Positions 18,011 to 26,365 of a stretch of DNA of 64,000 nt are shown here, one piece after another; position 1 is the first letter of the stretch; each line of letters begins with the position of its first letter. The DNA comes from Solobacterium sp. (GTDB lineage Bacteria > Bacillota_I > Bacilli_A > Erysipelotrichales > Erysipelotrichaceae). Where the stretch lies: NCBI GenBank assembly GCA_015256455.1, contig JABZMB010000001.1, forward strand, positions 1 through 64,000, given 5' to 3'. The position numbers and the translations under genes are program-made. The notes beneath the pieces are model-generated. The model did not search any database, was not told where the DNA came from, and saw only the letters and a list, made by a program, of their open reading frames with translations.

Positions 18011-18496
18011 ATGAATATGCAGAATAAGCACTATAAAGCGGTCATGGATGAAGTAGAACGCTTAGAAAAAACAGGCAGATATAGTTTGGTAAAAAACTTT
18101 ATTCAGCACGGAAAGACAACTGTATATGCACATTGTATTGATGTCGCACTTACAGCTTGTGAGTTAGCAGAAACTCACAATTTTGATGTCGACTATTCCG
18201 CAATGATTACTGGTGCTTTATTACATGACTATTTCTTGTATGATTGGCATATTCCACAGAAACACTTCGGTTTACATGGATTCACGCATCCTTACACTGC
18301 AGCTAATAATGCCAAAAATGATTATGGCATCGGCCCGATTGAGGAAGATATTATTGTGCATCACATGTTTCCGCTGACGATGTATCCACCACAATCGAAA
18401 GAAGCTTGGGTTGTATGTTGGGCTGACAAGTTATGTGCAGCACGCGAAACAGTCACAAATCGTCTTGTATTCTTAAAAAAAGCCTTTCAGCGCTAG
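18011..18496 (+). CDS. HD-domain phosphohydrolase-like protein
   Basis: The 161-residue protein has the HD-superfamily metal-binding pattern: histidine in YAHCIDVALTA, the HD pair in GALLHDYFLYDW, histidines in IVHHMFPLT and a late aspartate in CWADKLCAAR. Such small stand-alone HD proteins act on phosphorylated nucleotides or related compounds; this substrate is unknown. No Shine-Dalgarno site precedes the ATG, and a TATAGA box lies about 9 bases upstream, so the transcript may be leaderless. Its last codons form one arm of a hairpin. Confidence 0.75.
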   Translation: MNMQNKHYKAVMDEVERLEKTGRYSLVKNFIQHGKTTVYAHCIDVALTACELAETHNFDVDYSAMITGALLHDYFLYDWHIPQKHFGLHGFTHPYTAANNAKNDYGIGPIEEDIIVHHMFPLTMYPPQSKEAWVVCWADKLCAARETVTNRLVFLKKAFQR

Positions 18497-18501
18497 GCTT
18501 T
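18479..18501. terminator. Hairpin at the end of the HD-domain gene
   Basis: AAAGCCT and AGGCTTT form a 7-base-pair stem spanning the HD gene's stop codon. The T run is better on the minus strand (TTTTTT) than on the plus strand, so it may mainly stop leftward transcription coming from the tRNA/toxin region. Confidence 0.5.
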
Positions 18502-18532
18502 ACAAAAATTCATCAAAAAAGCAAAAAACATC

Positions 18533-18561
18533 TTGCAATGAAAAAATGACCATGGTAATAT
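18533..18561 (+). promoter_or_regulatory. Promoter of the tRNA cluster
   Basis: TTGCAA (18533-18538) and TAATAT (18556-18561) are 17 bases apart, about 45 bases upstream of the first tRNA. Confidence 0.6.
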
Positions 18562-18605
18562 AGTAAAGCGCTGAACGGTTAGTCAGTATGCACTTGGCAA
18601 TAGTT

Positions 18606-18696
18606 GAGGAAATACTCAAGAGGCCGAAGAGGTGCCCCTGCTAAGGGCATAGGTCGGGAAACCGGCGCGAGGGTTCAAATCCCTCTTTCCTCGCCA
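18606..18696 (+). tRNA. tRNA-Ser (GCU)
   Basis: The acceptor arms GAGGAAA and TTTCCTC pair fully. The anticodon stem TGCCC/GGGCA holds loop CTGCTAA, giving anticodon GCU. A long variable arm (GGTCGG...CCGGC) marks it as a class II serine tRNA. GGTTCAAAT forms the T loop, and CCA is encoded. Confidence 0.95.
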
Positions 18697-18702
18697 TACA
18701 TT

Positions 18703-18779
18703 GGTCCCGTGGAGTAGTGGTTTATCTCGTCTCCCTGTCACGGAGAAGATCGCGAGTTCGAATCTCGTCGGGACCGCCA
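18703..18779 (+). tRNA. tRNA-Asp (GUC)
   Basis: The acceptor arms GGTCCCG and CGGGACC pair. The anticodon stem TCTCC/GGAGA holds loop CTGTCAC with anticodon GUC. The T arm GCGAGTTCGAATCTCG-type pairing is clear, and CCA is encoded. Confidence 0.96.
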
Positions 18780-18783
18780 TTAT

Positions 18784-18857
18784 GCGAGTGTAGTTCAATG
18801 GTAGAACGCCACCTTGCCAAGGTGGACACGGCGGTTCAATTCCGCTCACTCGCTCCA
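18784..18857 (+). tRNA. tRNA-Gly (GCC)
   Basis: The acceptor arms GCGAGTG and CACTCGC pair. The anticodon stem CCACC/GGTGG holds loop TTGCCAA with anticodon GCC. The encoded CCA is followed within 10 bases by the cluster terminator. Confidence 0.96.
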
Positions 18858-18860
18858 TTA

Positions 18861-18890
18861 AAACAGTCCTAGAAATAGGATTTTTTATTT
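18861..18890 (+). terminator. Terminator of the tRNA cluster
   Basis: TCCTA and TAGGA form a stem closed by a GAAA tetraloop and followed by six T. Confidence 0.8.
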
Positions 18891-19002
18891 TCCTCTCTAT
18901 TTCCGTTAATTTAAACAGTATTAAACTTTCCACTAGGAGTAGATTACGATATATAGGTATTCTTGATATTTAATGAAAAATAAATATAATTTATTAAAGG
19001 AG

Positions 19003-19018
19003 AGGGGCTTTCGCCCCT
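19003..19018 (-). terminator. GAAA-capped hairpin downstream of the small membrane peptide
   Basis: On the minus strand AGGGGC and GCCCCT pair around a GAAA loop, 9 bases past the peptide's stop codon. The T run behind it is interrupted, so it may be a terminator or a 3' stabilising hairpin, as is common on type I toxin mRNAs. Confidence 0.5.
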
Positions 19019-19026
19019 AGCTGTTA

Positions 19027-19110
19027 TCACTTGGTAATCCACCATGTGATAAGTCCAGCAATTACTCCTGATAGGACACCGACGAGGAAATCACGACCAA
19101 GTTTTTTCAA
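19027..19110 (-). CDS. Possible Fst/Ldr-like type I toxin peptide (27 residues)
   Basis: A short frame reads leftward from TTG at 19110, giving a peptide that starts MKKLGRDFLVGVLSG, continues with a hydrophobic VIAGLI stretch and ends TWWITK. This single-helix layout with tryptophans and a lysine tail resembles the Fst/Ldr superfamily (LdrD ends AGIITAAIVGWWRNRK). A hairpin lies just downstream and a TATAAA box about 20 bases upstream. There is no strong Shine-Dalgarno site and the start is not ATG, so it could be chance. An antisense RNA, if any, would be made from the plus strand; I could not find one. It may also be a holin-like peptide. Confidence 0.42.
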   Translation of the reverse strand: MKKLGRDFLVGVLSGVIAGLITWWITK

Positions 19111-19174
19111 CTCATCGGTTTTTATTTTTTATAAGATTCACTTCAGATACTATATAATTAATTCAGAGGAAATT

Positions 19175-19345
19175 ATGGAGTTCGATATCTTTTATTACGA
19201 AAATTATATATCAACAATCAAGAATAAGAAAAATCCAAGGATCATTCTAAGCAATCCTTCTGTTTTACATGTACTTTCAGATATCATTAATCAAACCCCA
19301 AATAGTATTGATACTCAAATAATGAAATCACAAACAGTTTATTAA
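19175..19345 (+). CDS. Unknown small protein, or 5' part of a frameshifted gene
   Basis: The frame encodes 56 residues from the ATG at 19175, which has AGAGGAAA 5 bases upstream. The open frame extends further 5' but without a ribosome site and across the toxin-like peptide. The peptide (MEFDIFYYENYISTIKN...) matches nothing I know. Its stop codon overlaps the next start as TAATG. Either the two are translationally coupled, or they are one ancestral gene split by a frameshift around 19312-19343, where the downstream frame is also open. Confidence 0.5.
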   Translation: MEFDIFYYENYISTIKNKKNPRIILSNPSVLHVLSDIINQTPNSIDTQIMKSQTVY

Positions 19346-20229
19346 TGATTGATGCAATTAAACTTTGCAATAATAAACTGTCTCTAAACATCCCTATTTT
19401 TATCGAAAGGGATTTACCTATATTAAAGAAATATATTTCACTTGCTAGCAAAAAAATTTACCATTCAATAGAGCAGCAAACTGATAGCTTGATTAATACA
19501 ATCCATCAAATCCAAAATGGTTTCTCAGATCAAGTTAATCTCTATCACATGTTATGTGGATATGTTTTTGATGGAACAATATTTGATGAACTTGCAAAAT
19601 ATAATTTAATTACAACTCACAAAGTTCATCCAGACTATTCAGATTATCTCATTATTATGTATGAGAAGAATAATTCTCTAAATACATATAGCAATAAACT
19701 TTTATGTTCTTATAATCGACTTCAAACAAGTCACGGAACATTTAGCTCGTTTGGAGATTGTGGTGGAAATCGAAATGATTTCTATCGTCAATTTATGCTA
19801 CAGAAAACGCAGCAATTAGATACTACTTTCAAATACTCCCCCGATGAATTGGGTTCGGCGTTCCATTCCCTCATTTTAGGGAATACAGTTTCAGATGACA
19901 TAATAGGTATATTCACTGAATTTGGATATGTTAAAGACAGAAAAATAAATGTTCCAGTTTATTCGCACAATGATTTTAAAGTTGGTGATGAAATTTCTAA
20001 AATTGTTATTGACTCATGTTCACAAAACTTAACCGAATGTCTTAATCTCTTAAGTAAAGAACATAACTTATTATCAATTCAACATAATGTTGATATTCGT
20101 GATATCGCCAATGAAATCTATCATTTAATTTTTGGAACGGTCAATAATTTATTAGTACAGCACAATATTGTTGCACGACCAGAATACCACCCACATGAAG
20201 GAAGATACTTAAAATCCTATGAAATATAA
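19345..20229 (+). CDS. Unknown protein, 294 residues
   Basis: I do not recognise a family. The product looks soluble, with no signal peptide or membrane helix, and is rich in Asn, Ile and Ser. It has a mid-protein segment with SHGTFSSFGDCGGNRNDFYRQF and a histidine-rich tail (PEYHPHEGRY). The ATG overlaps the previous stop codon in TAATG and has no separate Shine-Dalgarno site, which points to coupling or to a frameshift. Its AT-richness exceeds that of neighbouring housekeeping genes. The location right after a tRNA cluster and a toxin-like peptide suggests acquired DNA; that is inference. Confidence 0.6.
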   Translation: MIDAIKLCNNKLSLNIPIFIERDLPILKKYISLASKKIYHSIEQQTDSLINTIHQIQNGFSDQVNLYHMLCGYVFDGTIFDELAKYNLITTHKVHPDYSDYLIIMYEKNNSLNTYSNKLLCSYNRLQTSHGTFSSFGDCGGNRNDFYRQFMLQKTQQLDTTFKYSPDELGSAFHSLILGNTVSDDIIGIFTEFGYVKDRKINVPVYSHNDFKVGDEISKIVIDSCSQNLTECLNLLSKEHNLLSIQHNVDIRDIANEIYHLIFGTVNNLLVQHNIVARPEYHPHEGRYLKSYEI

Positions 20230-20361
20230 CTTATAGATTTTTTTACTTCATATTTTTATTATTTAATTGTGTTTACTACATGAAATTTTCATTTTTGTTA
20301 CAAAAATAATTGTTTCATAACTCTTTTTAATACATAATCAATATCGTGGGGAGATTAAATT

Positions 20362-21594
20362 ATGTTCACAAAACTTACGAAGTCTGAAAAAGACTGGATC
20401 TTATATGATGTCGGTAACTCTGCCTTCATACTATTAGTATCAACAGTTATGCCGCTATACTTTAATAGCTTAGCGGAGAAAGACGGATTATCATCCGTTA
20501 GCTATCTAGCATATTGGGGATATGCCGCATCAGCCGCAACACTATGTGTCGCCTTCTTAGGCCCAGTGATTGGTACAATTACTGATTTCAAAGGTTTTAA
20601 GAAACCTATCTTCTTCGCATCTGTACTAGTCGGATCACTTCTATGCTTTATGATGGGATTTATCTCACATTGGTTAATGTTCCTAATATTCTTCATTCTC
20701 GCAAAAGCCGTATATTCTTCCAGTATTATCTTCTATGATTCGATGTTAGGAGATATTACCACTGAAGAACGTCTCGATAGCGTGTCCTCTCTAGGATATG
20801 CTTGGGGATATATTGGTTCTTGTATTCCATTTGTGATTTCGCTTGGTGTGATTTTAAATGCGAAAAAGATTGGTATCTCTGGTGGCCTAGCAATGACGAT
20901 TGCATTTACGATTACAGCGATTTGGTGGTTTGTGTTCTCATTGCCTTTGTTAAAGACATATAAACAAACTCATTATATTGAGAATACGAAGAACGCAATC
21001 GCAGATAGTTTCAAACGTTTAGGAAATACCCTCAAGAATGCAACAAAGCATAAGAAAATATTCTTGTTCTTAATTTCATTCTTCTTCTATATTGATGGTG
21101 TATATACAATCATCGATCTAGCAACTGCATATGGAACAGCACTTGGTCTAGATAGTACAAGTTTATTACTTGCATTATTACTAACACAGGTTGTTGCCTT
21201 CCCTGCTGCTCTTACATTTGGACGTCTTGCACAGAAGTTTGATACAACACGTCTCATTCTAATCTGTATCTTTGCATATCTCGGCATCGCAATCTTTGCA
21301 ATCTTCTTGGATACACAAGTTGAATTCTGGATACTTGCAGTATGTGTAGGCTTATTCCAAGGTGGTATTCAAGCTTTATCTCGTTCTTACTTCACAAAGA
21401 TTATCCCAGCAGAACAGTCTGGTGAATACTTTGGCTTAATGGATATCTGTGGTAAGGGTGCAGCCTTCTTAGGTACAGCATCCGTATCACTTGTATCACA
21501 GGTAACAGGTTCTATCAGTGCTGGTGTAGGAAGTATCGCAATCTTCTTCGTATTAGGTATCTTCTTCTTTATTAAAACAATTAAAACGAAATAA
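20362..21594 (+). CDS. MFS transporter, UMF1/Atg22-like
   Basis: The 410-residue protein has about 12 membrane helices and the MFS features of the UMF1 (vacuole-effluxer Atg22-like) group: EKDWILYDVGNSAFILL at the start, a PVIGTITDFKGFKKP loop between helices 2 and 3, and YDSMLGDIT. The matching C-terminal region has GLFQGGIQALSRSYF and ESGEYFGL-like text. Bacterial members are thought to move amino acids or sugars, but the substrate here is unknown. A GGGGAG site precedes the ATG. It is a single gene followed by a strong bidirectional terminator. Confidence 0.85.
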   Translation: MFTKLTKSEKDWILYDVGNSAFILLVSTVMPLYFNSLAEKDGLSSVSYLAYWGYAASAATLCVAFLGPVIGTITDFKGFKKPIFFASVLVGSLLCFMMGFISHWLMFLIFFILAKAVYSSSIIFYDSMLGDITTEERLDSVSSLGYAWGYIGSCIPFVISLGVILNAKKIGISGGLAMTIAFTITAIWWFVFSLPLLKTYKQTHYIENTKNAIADSFKRLGNTLKNATKHKKIFLFLISFFFYIDGVYTIIDLATAYGTALGLDSTSLLLALLLTQVVAFPAALTFGRLAQKFDTTRLILICIFAYLGIAIFAIFLDTQVEFWILAVCVGLFQGGIQALSRSYFTKIIPAEQSGEYFGLMDICGKGAAFLGTASVSLVSQVTGSISAGVGSIAIFFVLGIFFFIKTIKTK

Positions 21595-21618
21595 AAGTCC
21601 ACTGATGTGGACTTTTTT
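21593..21618. terminator. Bidirectional terminator between MFS and murF-like genes
   Basis: AAAAGTCCAC and GTGGACTTTT form a perfect 10-base-pair stem with loop TGAT. The MFS stop codon is at its left edge and the murF-like stop codon at its right edge. Confidence 0.9.
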
Positions 21619-23188
21619 AGTGACTAAATGCGTCAGGTAAATCATTTTCCAATAGGATTGTATCGGAAGGTAATGCATGTCGATAGATATGATCAAAAGC
21701 TTCTTTGACTGTTTTAACAACAATGACACGCTGCATATCAAATCCAACTTCTTGTAAACCTTCGTAGATTGGCTTTGTTTGGATTTCACCAACAAGGATT
21801 ACCTCATCGGCCTTTCCCTTCATCTTACGTCCGAATTCTTTATTCGCTTCATTTTGAATTGTACCAAGATCAATCATACCTGGTGTTACAACATAACGTG
21901 TATTTGGCATCATTGATAGTACTTCTAGTGCCATTGCAGAGCCAACTGGATTTGAGTTAAACGCATCATCAATAAAGCGATAACCATTAATTGTCTTAAG
22001 TTCTAGGCGATGTTCAACCTGCTTCATATTCTTCGCTGCACGCTGAATTGTTGGCCATGGCACATTGAGGTGTCTTGCGACACAGATAGCGGATAGAATA
22101 TTTAGGATATTCAACTCACCTAGAAGCTTTGTTTCGATTCGTACATGTTCATCACGATGAATAACCGTGAAAGAAGAACCCATACGAGTGTAAGTAATAT
22201 CATCTGCGTAATAATCAACGTCTCTACTCTTTACACCATAACTCACTGTCTTAACAGGATTCTTTAAACGATAGTTACGGATAAAATCGTTATCATAGTT
22301 GAGAACTCCAAGTCCATCCTTTGGTAATAGTTCCATCATCTGCATTTTCTCTTTGATGATGTTTTCTTGTGAGCCAAAGGTTGTTAAGTGTTGAGGGCCA
22401 ATCGATGTTACAACACCAATAGATGGTTGTACAAACTTCATTAGAGAAGTAATTTCACCAACATGATCAGCACCCATCTCACATACAAATACTTGATGAA
22501 TCGGTTTTAACAAAGTGCGAATCGTAATTGTAATACCCATTGGTGTATTGTATGAAGCAGGTGTCATTAATGTATTAAATTGCTCACCAATCATTGCCTG
22601 CATGACATTCTTAGTAGATGTCTTACCGTAGCTACCAGTGATACCAATCTTAATCAGATCTTTATCCTCACGAAGAATCTTCTTTGCTTGACCAATGAAC
22701 CATTGTTTTACAAGTGCTTCAATTGGAGATGTAATCCATCCGACCAGGAAGATTAAAATCCAAGGTAGAATAATTACAAGTGTTGATATGCATGCATACT
22801 GAGGTAATAATTTAAAGTTGAGGAATACAAGACCAATCTCCAGTAAAACCATCACAGCAATTTGACGCTTTACACGACCTGTATATACAAGTGGTTTAAT
22901 ATATTTCTTGTTTTTCTCTCTCGTAAAGTTAATACCTGTAAACACAAGTAGTAAACCAACCCATACCCATACAAAGATTGTAAATCCAGCAAAGTATGTT
23001 AATAATCCTGCAACAACGATATAGCAAAGTGTTGTGACCAACATTCCCTGTATCATCTTCTTATTTCCAGCAAGCCACTTACTGTATCTACCTAATTCAT
23101 AGCGGTTCTGCTGGAACATATGTAATGCATGTTTTGTTGGTATCAACATTGCAACTAGTGTTACAACCGCAAGTATCCATCTTTCCAT
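21617..23188 (-). CDS. murF: Membrane-attached MurF-like Mur ligase
   Basis: MurF adds D-Ala-D-Ala to the UDP-MurNAc-tripeptide. The C-terminal 350 residues hold the Mur ligase core: P-loop GITGSYGKTSTK (about residues 183-194), EMGADHVGEI, SIGPQHLTTFGS and DAFNSNP. The usual N-terminal uridine-binding domain is absent. Instead the first 170 residues form about five hydrophobic helices, so the enzyme would sit on the membrane. It has no MurT-type CxxC zinc ribbon. The start lies one base after the hydrolase stop codon, with AAAGGAG inside that gene. Whether it is the essential MurF or a side-branch ligase cannot be told here. Confidence 0.78.
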   Translation of the reverse strand: MERWILAVVTLVAMLIPTKHALHMFQQNRYELGRYSKWLAGNKKMIQGMLVTTLCYIVVAGLLTYFAGFTIFVWVWVGLLLVFTGINFTREKNKKYIKPLVYTGRVKRQIAVMVLLEIGLVFLNFKLLPQYACISTLVIILPWILIFLVGWITSPIEALVKQWFIGQAKKILREDKDLIKIGITGSYGKTSTKNVMQAMIGEQFNTLMTPASYNTPMGITITIRTLLKPIHQVFVCEMGADHVGEITSLMKFVQPSIGVVTSIGPQHLTTFGSQENIIKEKMQMMELLPKDGLGVLNYDNDFIRNYRLKNPVKTVSYGVKSRDVDYYADDITYTRMGSSFTVIHRDEHVRIETKLLGELNILNILSAICVARHLNVPWPTIQRAAKNMKQVEHRLELKTINGYRFIDDAFNSNPVGSAMALEVLSMMPNTRYVVTPGMIDLGTIQNEANKEFGRKMKGKADEVILVGEIQTKPIYEGLQEVGFDMQRVIVVKTVKEAFDHIYRHALPSDTILLENDLPDAFSH

Positions 23189-23189
23189 A

Positions 23190-23951
23190 CTAAGCCGTCT
23201 CCTTTAAGAATATATCCAGAACGCGATTAAAACGGTCTGCTTGGTGCCAATATGCCCAGTGGTCATCACCTGCAAATATCGCAAGACCTGCATCAGGCAT
23301 CATCTTCTCCATTTGCTGTCCCATCCATAGTGGTGCAGCTGTATCTAAATCACCCCATACAAGTAATACAGGACACTTTATCAAAGGCAACAACTCTGTT
23401 ACATCATCATTCACTACCTTTACAAAAGTAGGTCTCATAATACCCTGTGCATTACGATAATCCTCTGATCCAGCATTCTTTTGAAGTTCTTCTAATTTTT
23501 TAGTTTGGCCAGTTACTTTTAAAAGCCACTTACCAGCTTTAAACAACTTGACACGAATCTTACTTTCAAGGGATTGCTTTGGACGTATACCCGCAGCACC
23601 TGTTAAGCACATCTTCTTAACATTCTCTGGATTCTTTGCACCGTAGCGAATCGCCACACGACAACCGAAGGAATGTCCAACAAGAATCGGATTTTGAATT
23701 TGATTCACTGCAATAAAGTCTTCTAGAAATGCCTCATAATCAGGAACACCCCAAGCAACTGGTGGATTATCACTCTCACCAAAGCCAGGAAAATCTATCG
23801 CAAAAACACGATAGCGATCTTTATAGTGATCAAAAATTGCCTGCATCATTTCCTTATTCTGACCCCATCCGTGCAGAAGAATCATATCTAATCCTTCACC
23901 TTCTGTGATATATGCTGTTTTTACACCGTAAATCTGTTCTATTTTTTTCAT
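23190..23951 (-). CDS. Alpha/beta hydrolase
   Basis: The 253-residue protein has the complete alpha/beta-hydrolase triad: nucleophile serine in VGHSFGCRVA, aspartate in VWGDLDTAAP and histidine in GDDHWAYWH. The oxyanion region is LHGWGQNKEMM near residue 27. The substrate is unknown; esterases, thioesterases and C-C hydrolases share this pattern. It is translationally coupled to the downstream murF-like gene (one-base gap) and follows the histidine kinase gene by 53 bases, so all four genes from the response regulator onward may be one operon. Confidence 0.85.
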   Translation of the reverse strand: MKKIEQIYGVKTAYITEGEGLDMILLHGWGQNKEMMQAIFDHYKDRYRVFAIDFPGFGESDNPPVAWGVPDYEAFLEDFIAVNQIQNPILVGHSFGCRVAIRYGAKNPENVKKMCLTGAAGIRPKQSLESKIRVKLFKAGKWLLKVTGQTKKLEELQKNAGSEDYRNAQGIMRPTFVKVVNDDVTELLPLIKCPVLLVWGDLDTAAPLWMGQQMEKMMPDAGLAIFAGDDHWAYWHQADRFNRVLDIFLKETA

Positions 23952-24004
23952 ATGTCTTTATATTTTAATCGATATTAATGAAATTTTCACCCATTAATGC
24001 ACGT

Positions 24005-25408
24005 TTATGCTGGAGTATTTTCATTTGTTTTCTTTGGTTTTTGTGTCTTGGCATCATGCCAGATTCTAAAACATACACCTTCAGTGAGATTTTCTGCTGC
24101 TACACGATATCCATAGGTTGTTACTACACGGTGAACAATGGATAAACCTAAACCAAATTGGCCATCCGTTCCCTTTTCATAGCGATGAAATAATGTGCTC
24201 AAGCGGTCTTTTGAAATATTCTTGCCATCATTGATTACACATAACTCATCTTCTTGTAATGTCACCTTGATATAACTCTTAGAATAACGTAATGCATTAT
24301 CAATCAAGTTCTCCACAACAATTCGCCATGGCTCTTCTTCACCATGGAAGTAAACCTCTTCATCCAGTTCACAGATAAAGCTAATCTCCGGACGAACAAC
24401 CTTGAGAGATAACAATGCTTTATCAATAATTTTATTCATGTTGAGATGATTACCTTCCTCAACAGTATCTTTTAGATAGTCCATCTTATTGAGGATGATT
24501 AGACTCTTAACCTTTTTTTCTAAACGATTTGCATGTTCGATAATAACATCGACAGACTTCTCCAATGTTTCATATGGATAGATACCATCTTTAATCGATT
24601 CTCCATATGACTTGATTGTCGCAATTGGGGTCTTTAAGTCATGAGAAATATTTTGAATCATTTCTTCTTTCTCACGATTTTGTTTCTTCAGTTGGGCATT
24701 CATATCACGAAGTGCATCCGCAACTTCGCCAATCTCGTCATTACGTTTTACTGCAAGTTCTGCATCTTCTTCATTCTTAATTTTCGCAATATAATACTTA
24801 ATCTGCGATAACGGTAAGATTAAAGTCGTTACCCATATTAACAACATCACCATAAAGCCAATTACAAAACTAACGTTCAACAGCACAACGCCATTGATTA
24901 AACTATCCCGCAAGCGCTGCTGGGCAGCGTTTGACATAACTGTAATCAGTTCACGACCATCATTTAATAATGTCTTAGAATATAAAACAGTATTATCTAC
25001 AGGGGTATTTGTTCCATCTAATTGATCTTCTGGCGTATAAAAAGAATCCAGTGTACCAGAATATGGAACATTCGCATTTGTCTTCAGTCTTTCCTTTAAA
25101 GTCTGATCCATCTTACTTCCATAAATAACAGTGAAAGTATTTTTCTCATGATCAAACAAGTACGCACTGATTGCACCATCTGTCTGTACGAAGTCCAAAG
25201 ACTGTCCTGGATTTTGATCTGCGTATAGAATTAAGCTTTCTTGTGCACTATGCAAGCGATTATACATTTCCGCTTCGGTAAATCGTTCAATCGATGGCGA
25301 AAGAAAGATAATCACGAACATCGCAAAAATCATGATGAAAAGGAAGATCATACTGAGCAACTGTTGCGACAAACTTAACTCACGCAACCACATTCGTATG
25401 CGCTTCAT
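24005..25408 (-). CDS. Sensor histidine kinase
   Basis: The 467-residue membrane kinase has a transmembrane helix near residues 18-38, an extracellular sensor region of about 130 residues, a second helix near 170-195 and a HAMP linker. The HisKA domain carries the phosphorylated histidine in NISHDLKTPIAT, and the HATPase domain has N box ENLIDNALRYS and G boxes INDGKN and FGLGLSIV. It phosphorylates the response regulator encoded just upstream, with which it shares a TAATG stop/start overlap. The signal sensed is unknown; the downstream murF-like gene hints at an envelope cue. Confidence 0.92.
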   Translation of the reverse strand: MKRIRMWLRELSLSQQLLSMIFLFIMIFAMFVIIFLSPSIERFTEAEMYNRLHSAQESLILYADQNPGQSLDFVQTDGAISAYLFDHEKNTFTVIYGSKMDQTLKERLKTNANVPYSGTLDSFYTPEDQLDGTNTPVDNTVLYSKTLLNDGRELITVMSNAAQQRLRDSLINGVVLLNVSFVIGFMVMLLIWVTTLILPLSQIKYYIAKIKNEEDAELAVKRNDEIGEVADALRDMNAQLKKQNREKEEMIQNISHDLKTPIATIKSYGESIKDGIYPYETLEKSVDVIIEHANRLEKKVKSLIILNKMDYLKDTVEEGNHLNMNKIIDKALLSLKVVRPEISFICELDEEVYFHGEEEPWRIVVENLIDNALRYSKSYIKVTLQEDELCVINDGKNISKDRLSTLFHRYEKGTDGQFGLGLSIVHRVVTTYGYRVAAENLTEGVCFRIWHDAKTQKPKKTNENTPA

Positions 25409-26067
25409 TATCCGAGCCTATAACCGAATCCATAAATCGTATGAATACTTAAATTCGGCATTTTCTTTCTAAGTCTACGTAACGTATCATCTACGACACG
25501 GTCGCTACCAAAGTAATTCTCTTCCCAAACTTGAGATAGAATCTGTTCACGAGGGAAAGCAGTACCACGGTTATTCACAAACATCATCAAGAGTTCAAAC
25601 TCTTTGGTTGTTAAATCAATCTGCTTATCATCTTCGATGACAATTCTCTGTGCTTCATCAATCTCATAGCCATCGACCTTGATATGTTCTGCTTCATCTT
25701 TGTAAATACGACGAATCAAGTTGTTGACACGTAATACAAGTTCTTTTGGAGAGAATGGCTTTGTGATATAGTCATCACTACCCTTTTCAAGTCCAATGAT
25801 ACGGTCAAATTCCTTATCACGTGCCGACATAAAGATAACAGGAACTTCTGAACGATAGGAGCGGATCGCTTCAATGAGATCAAATCCACTCTTATCGCCT
25901 AACATAATGTCCAGAATCCATAGATGTATATCTTCATCAGATGTATGAGAGTATGCCTCATCAAAATCCAAATAAGAACGTACTTCGTATTCTTCTTTTT
26001 CTAGATATCTTTTTACTAATTCATTTAAATCTTTTTCGTCTTCAACGATTGCGATTACTTTTTTCAT
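25408..26067 (-). CDS. OmpR/PhoB-type response regulator
   Basis: The 219-residue regulator has a receiver domain (acid pair EDEK near residue 9, phospho-acceptor aspartate in LWILDIMLGD, and KPF lysine in DYITKPFSPKEL). Its C-terminal winged-helix domain ends in DRVVDDTLRRLRKKM and HTIYGFGYRLG, typical of OmpR/PhoB DNA binding. AGGCGG precedes the ATG. It is the first gene of the two-component pair. Confidence 0.93.
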   Translation of the reverse strand: MKKVIAIVEDEKDLNELVKRYLEKEEYEVRSYLDFDEAYSHTSDEDIHLWILDIMLGDKSGFDLIEAIRSYRSEVPVIFMSARDKEFDRIIGLEKGSDDYITKPFSPKELVLRVNNLIRRIYKDEAEHIKVDGYEIDEAQRIVIEDDKQIDLTTKEFELLMMFVNNRGTAFPREQILSQVWEENYFGSDRVVDDTLRRLRKKMPNLSIHTIYGFGYRLG

Positions 26068-26140
26068 ATTATCACCGCCTTTATTTTATCACAGGTTGGT
26101 TTGTTAATGAATCTTTGCCACTATTGTACTCTATGAACGC

Positions 26141-26165
26141 AAAAAAGGGATTACCCCTTTTTATT
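26141..26165 (-). terminator. Terminator-like hairpin upstream of the response regulator
   Basis: On the minus strand AAAAAGGGG and CCCTTTTTT flank a TAAT loop. It would insulate the two-component operon from leftward transcription arriving from the repeat region. Confidence 0.5.
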
Positions 26166-26185
26166 TATATCCATGTTTTCTCGGT

Positions 26186-26294
26186 ACTATAAAATCACTC
26201 GGGGTCGGGGCGACCCTGTAAAATATCTCGGGGTCAAATTTTGACCTTTTTTTTACAACTCGGGGATACCCTATAAAATCTCACGGGGTATGCC
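26186..26294. repeat. Four tandem copies of a CTCGGGG-centred repeat, possible transposon end
   Basis: Four related units of about 23-31 bases follow one another. Each has TAAAAT-like text, then CTCGGGG (or TCACGGGG), then a dyad closing with CC: GGGTCGGGGCGACCC, GGTCAAATTTTGACC, GGGGATACCC and GGGGTATGCC. Direct repeats with internal dyads at one edge of a coding-poor region look like transposase-binding sites at the end of an insertion sequence. They could also be operators. They are too short and too irregular for CRISPR. Confidence 0.5.
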
Positions 26295-26365
26295 ATTTAT
26301 AATAAAAACTCCTATGCTAAAATTCAGTCTTGCAAGTGATTGAAATTAAACATAGGAGGCGCCAT

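Noticed and set aside
18616..18933. Open frame of 105 codons on the minus strand across the tRNA genes
   Set aside because: It is the antisense of three tRNAs. Text like VSGIEPPCPPWQGG is a familiar artefact of such regions.
26186..26294. Considered as a CRISPR array
   Set aside because: The units differ in length and sequence, and there are no unique spacers of constant size or cas genes.
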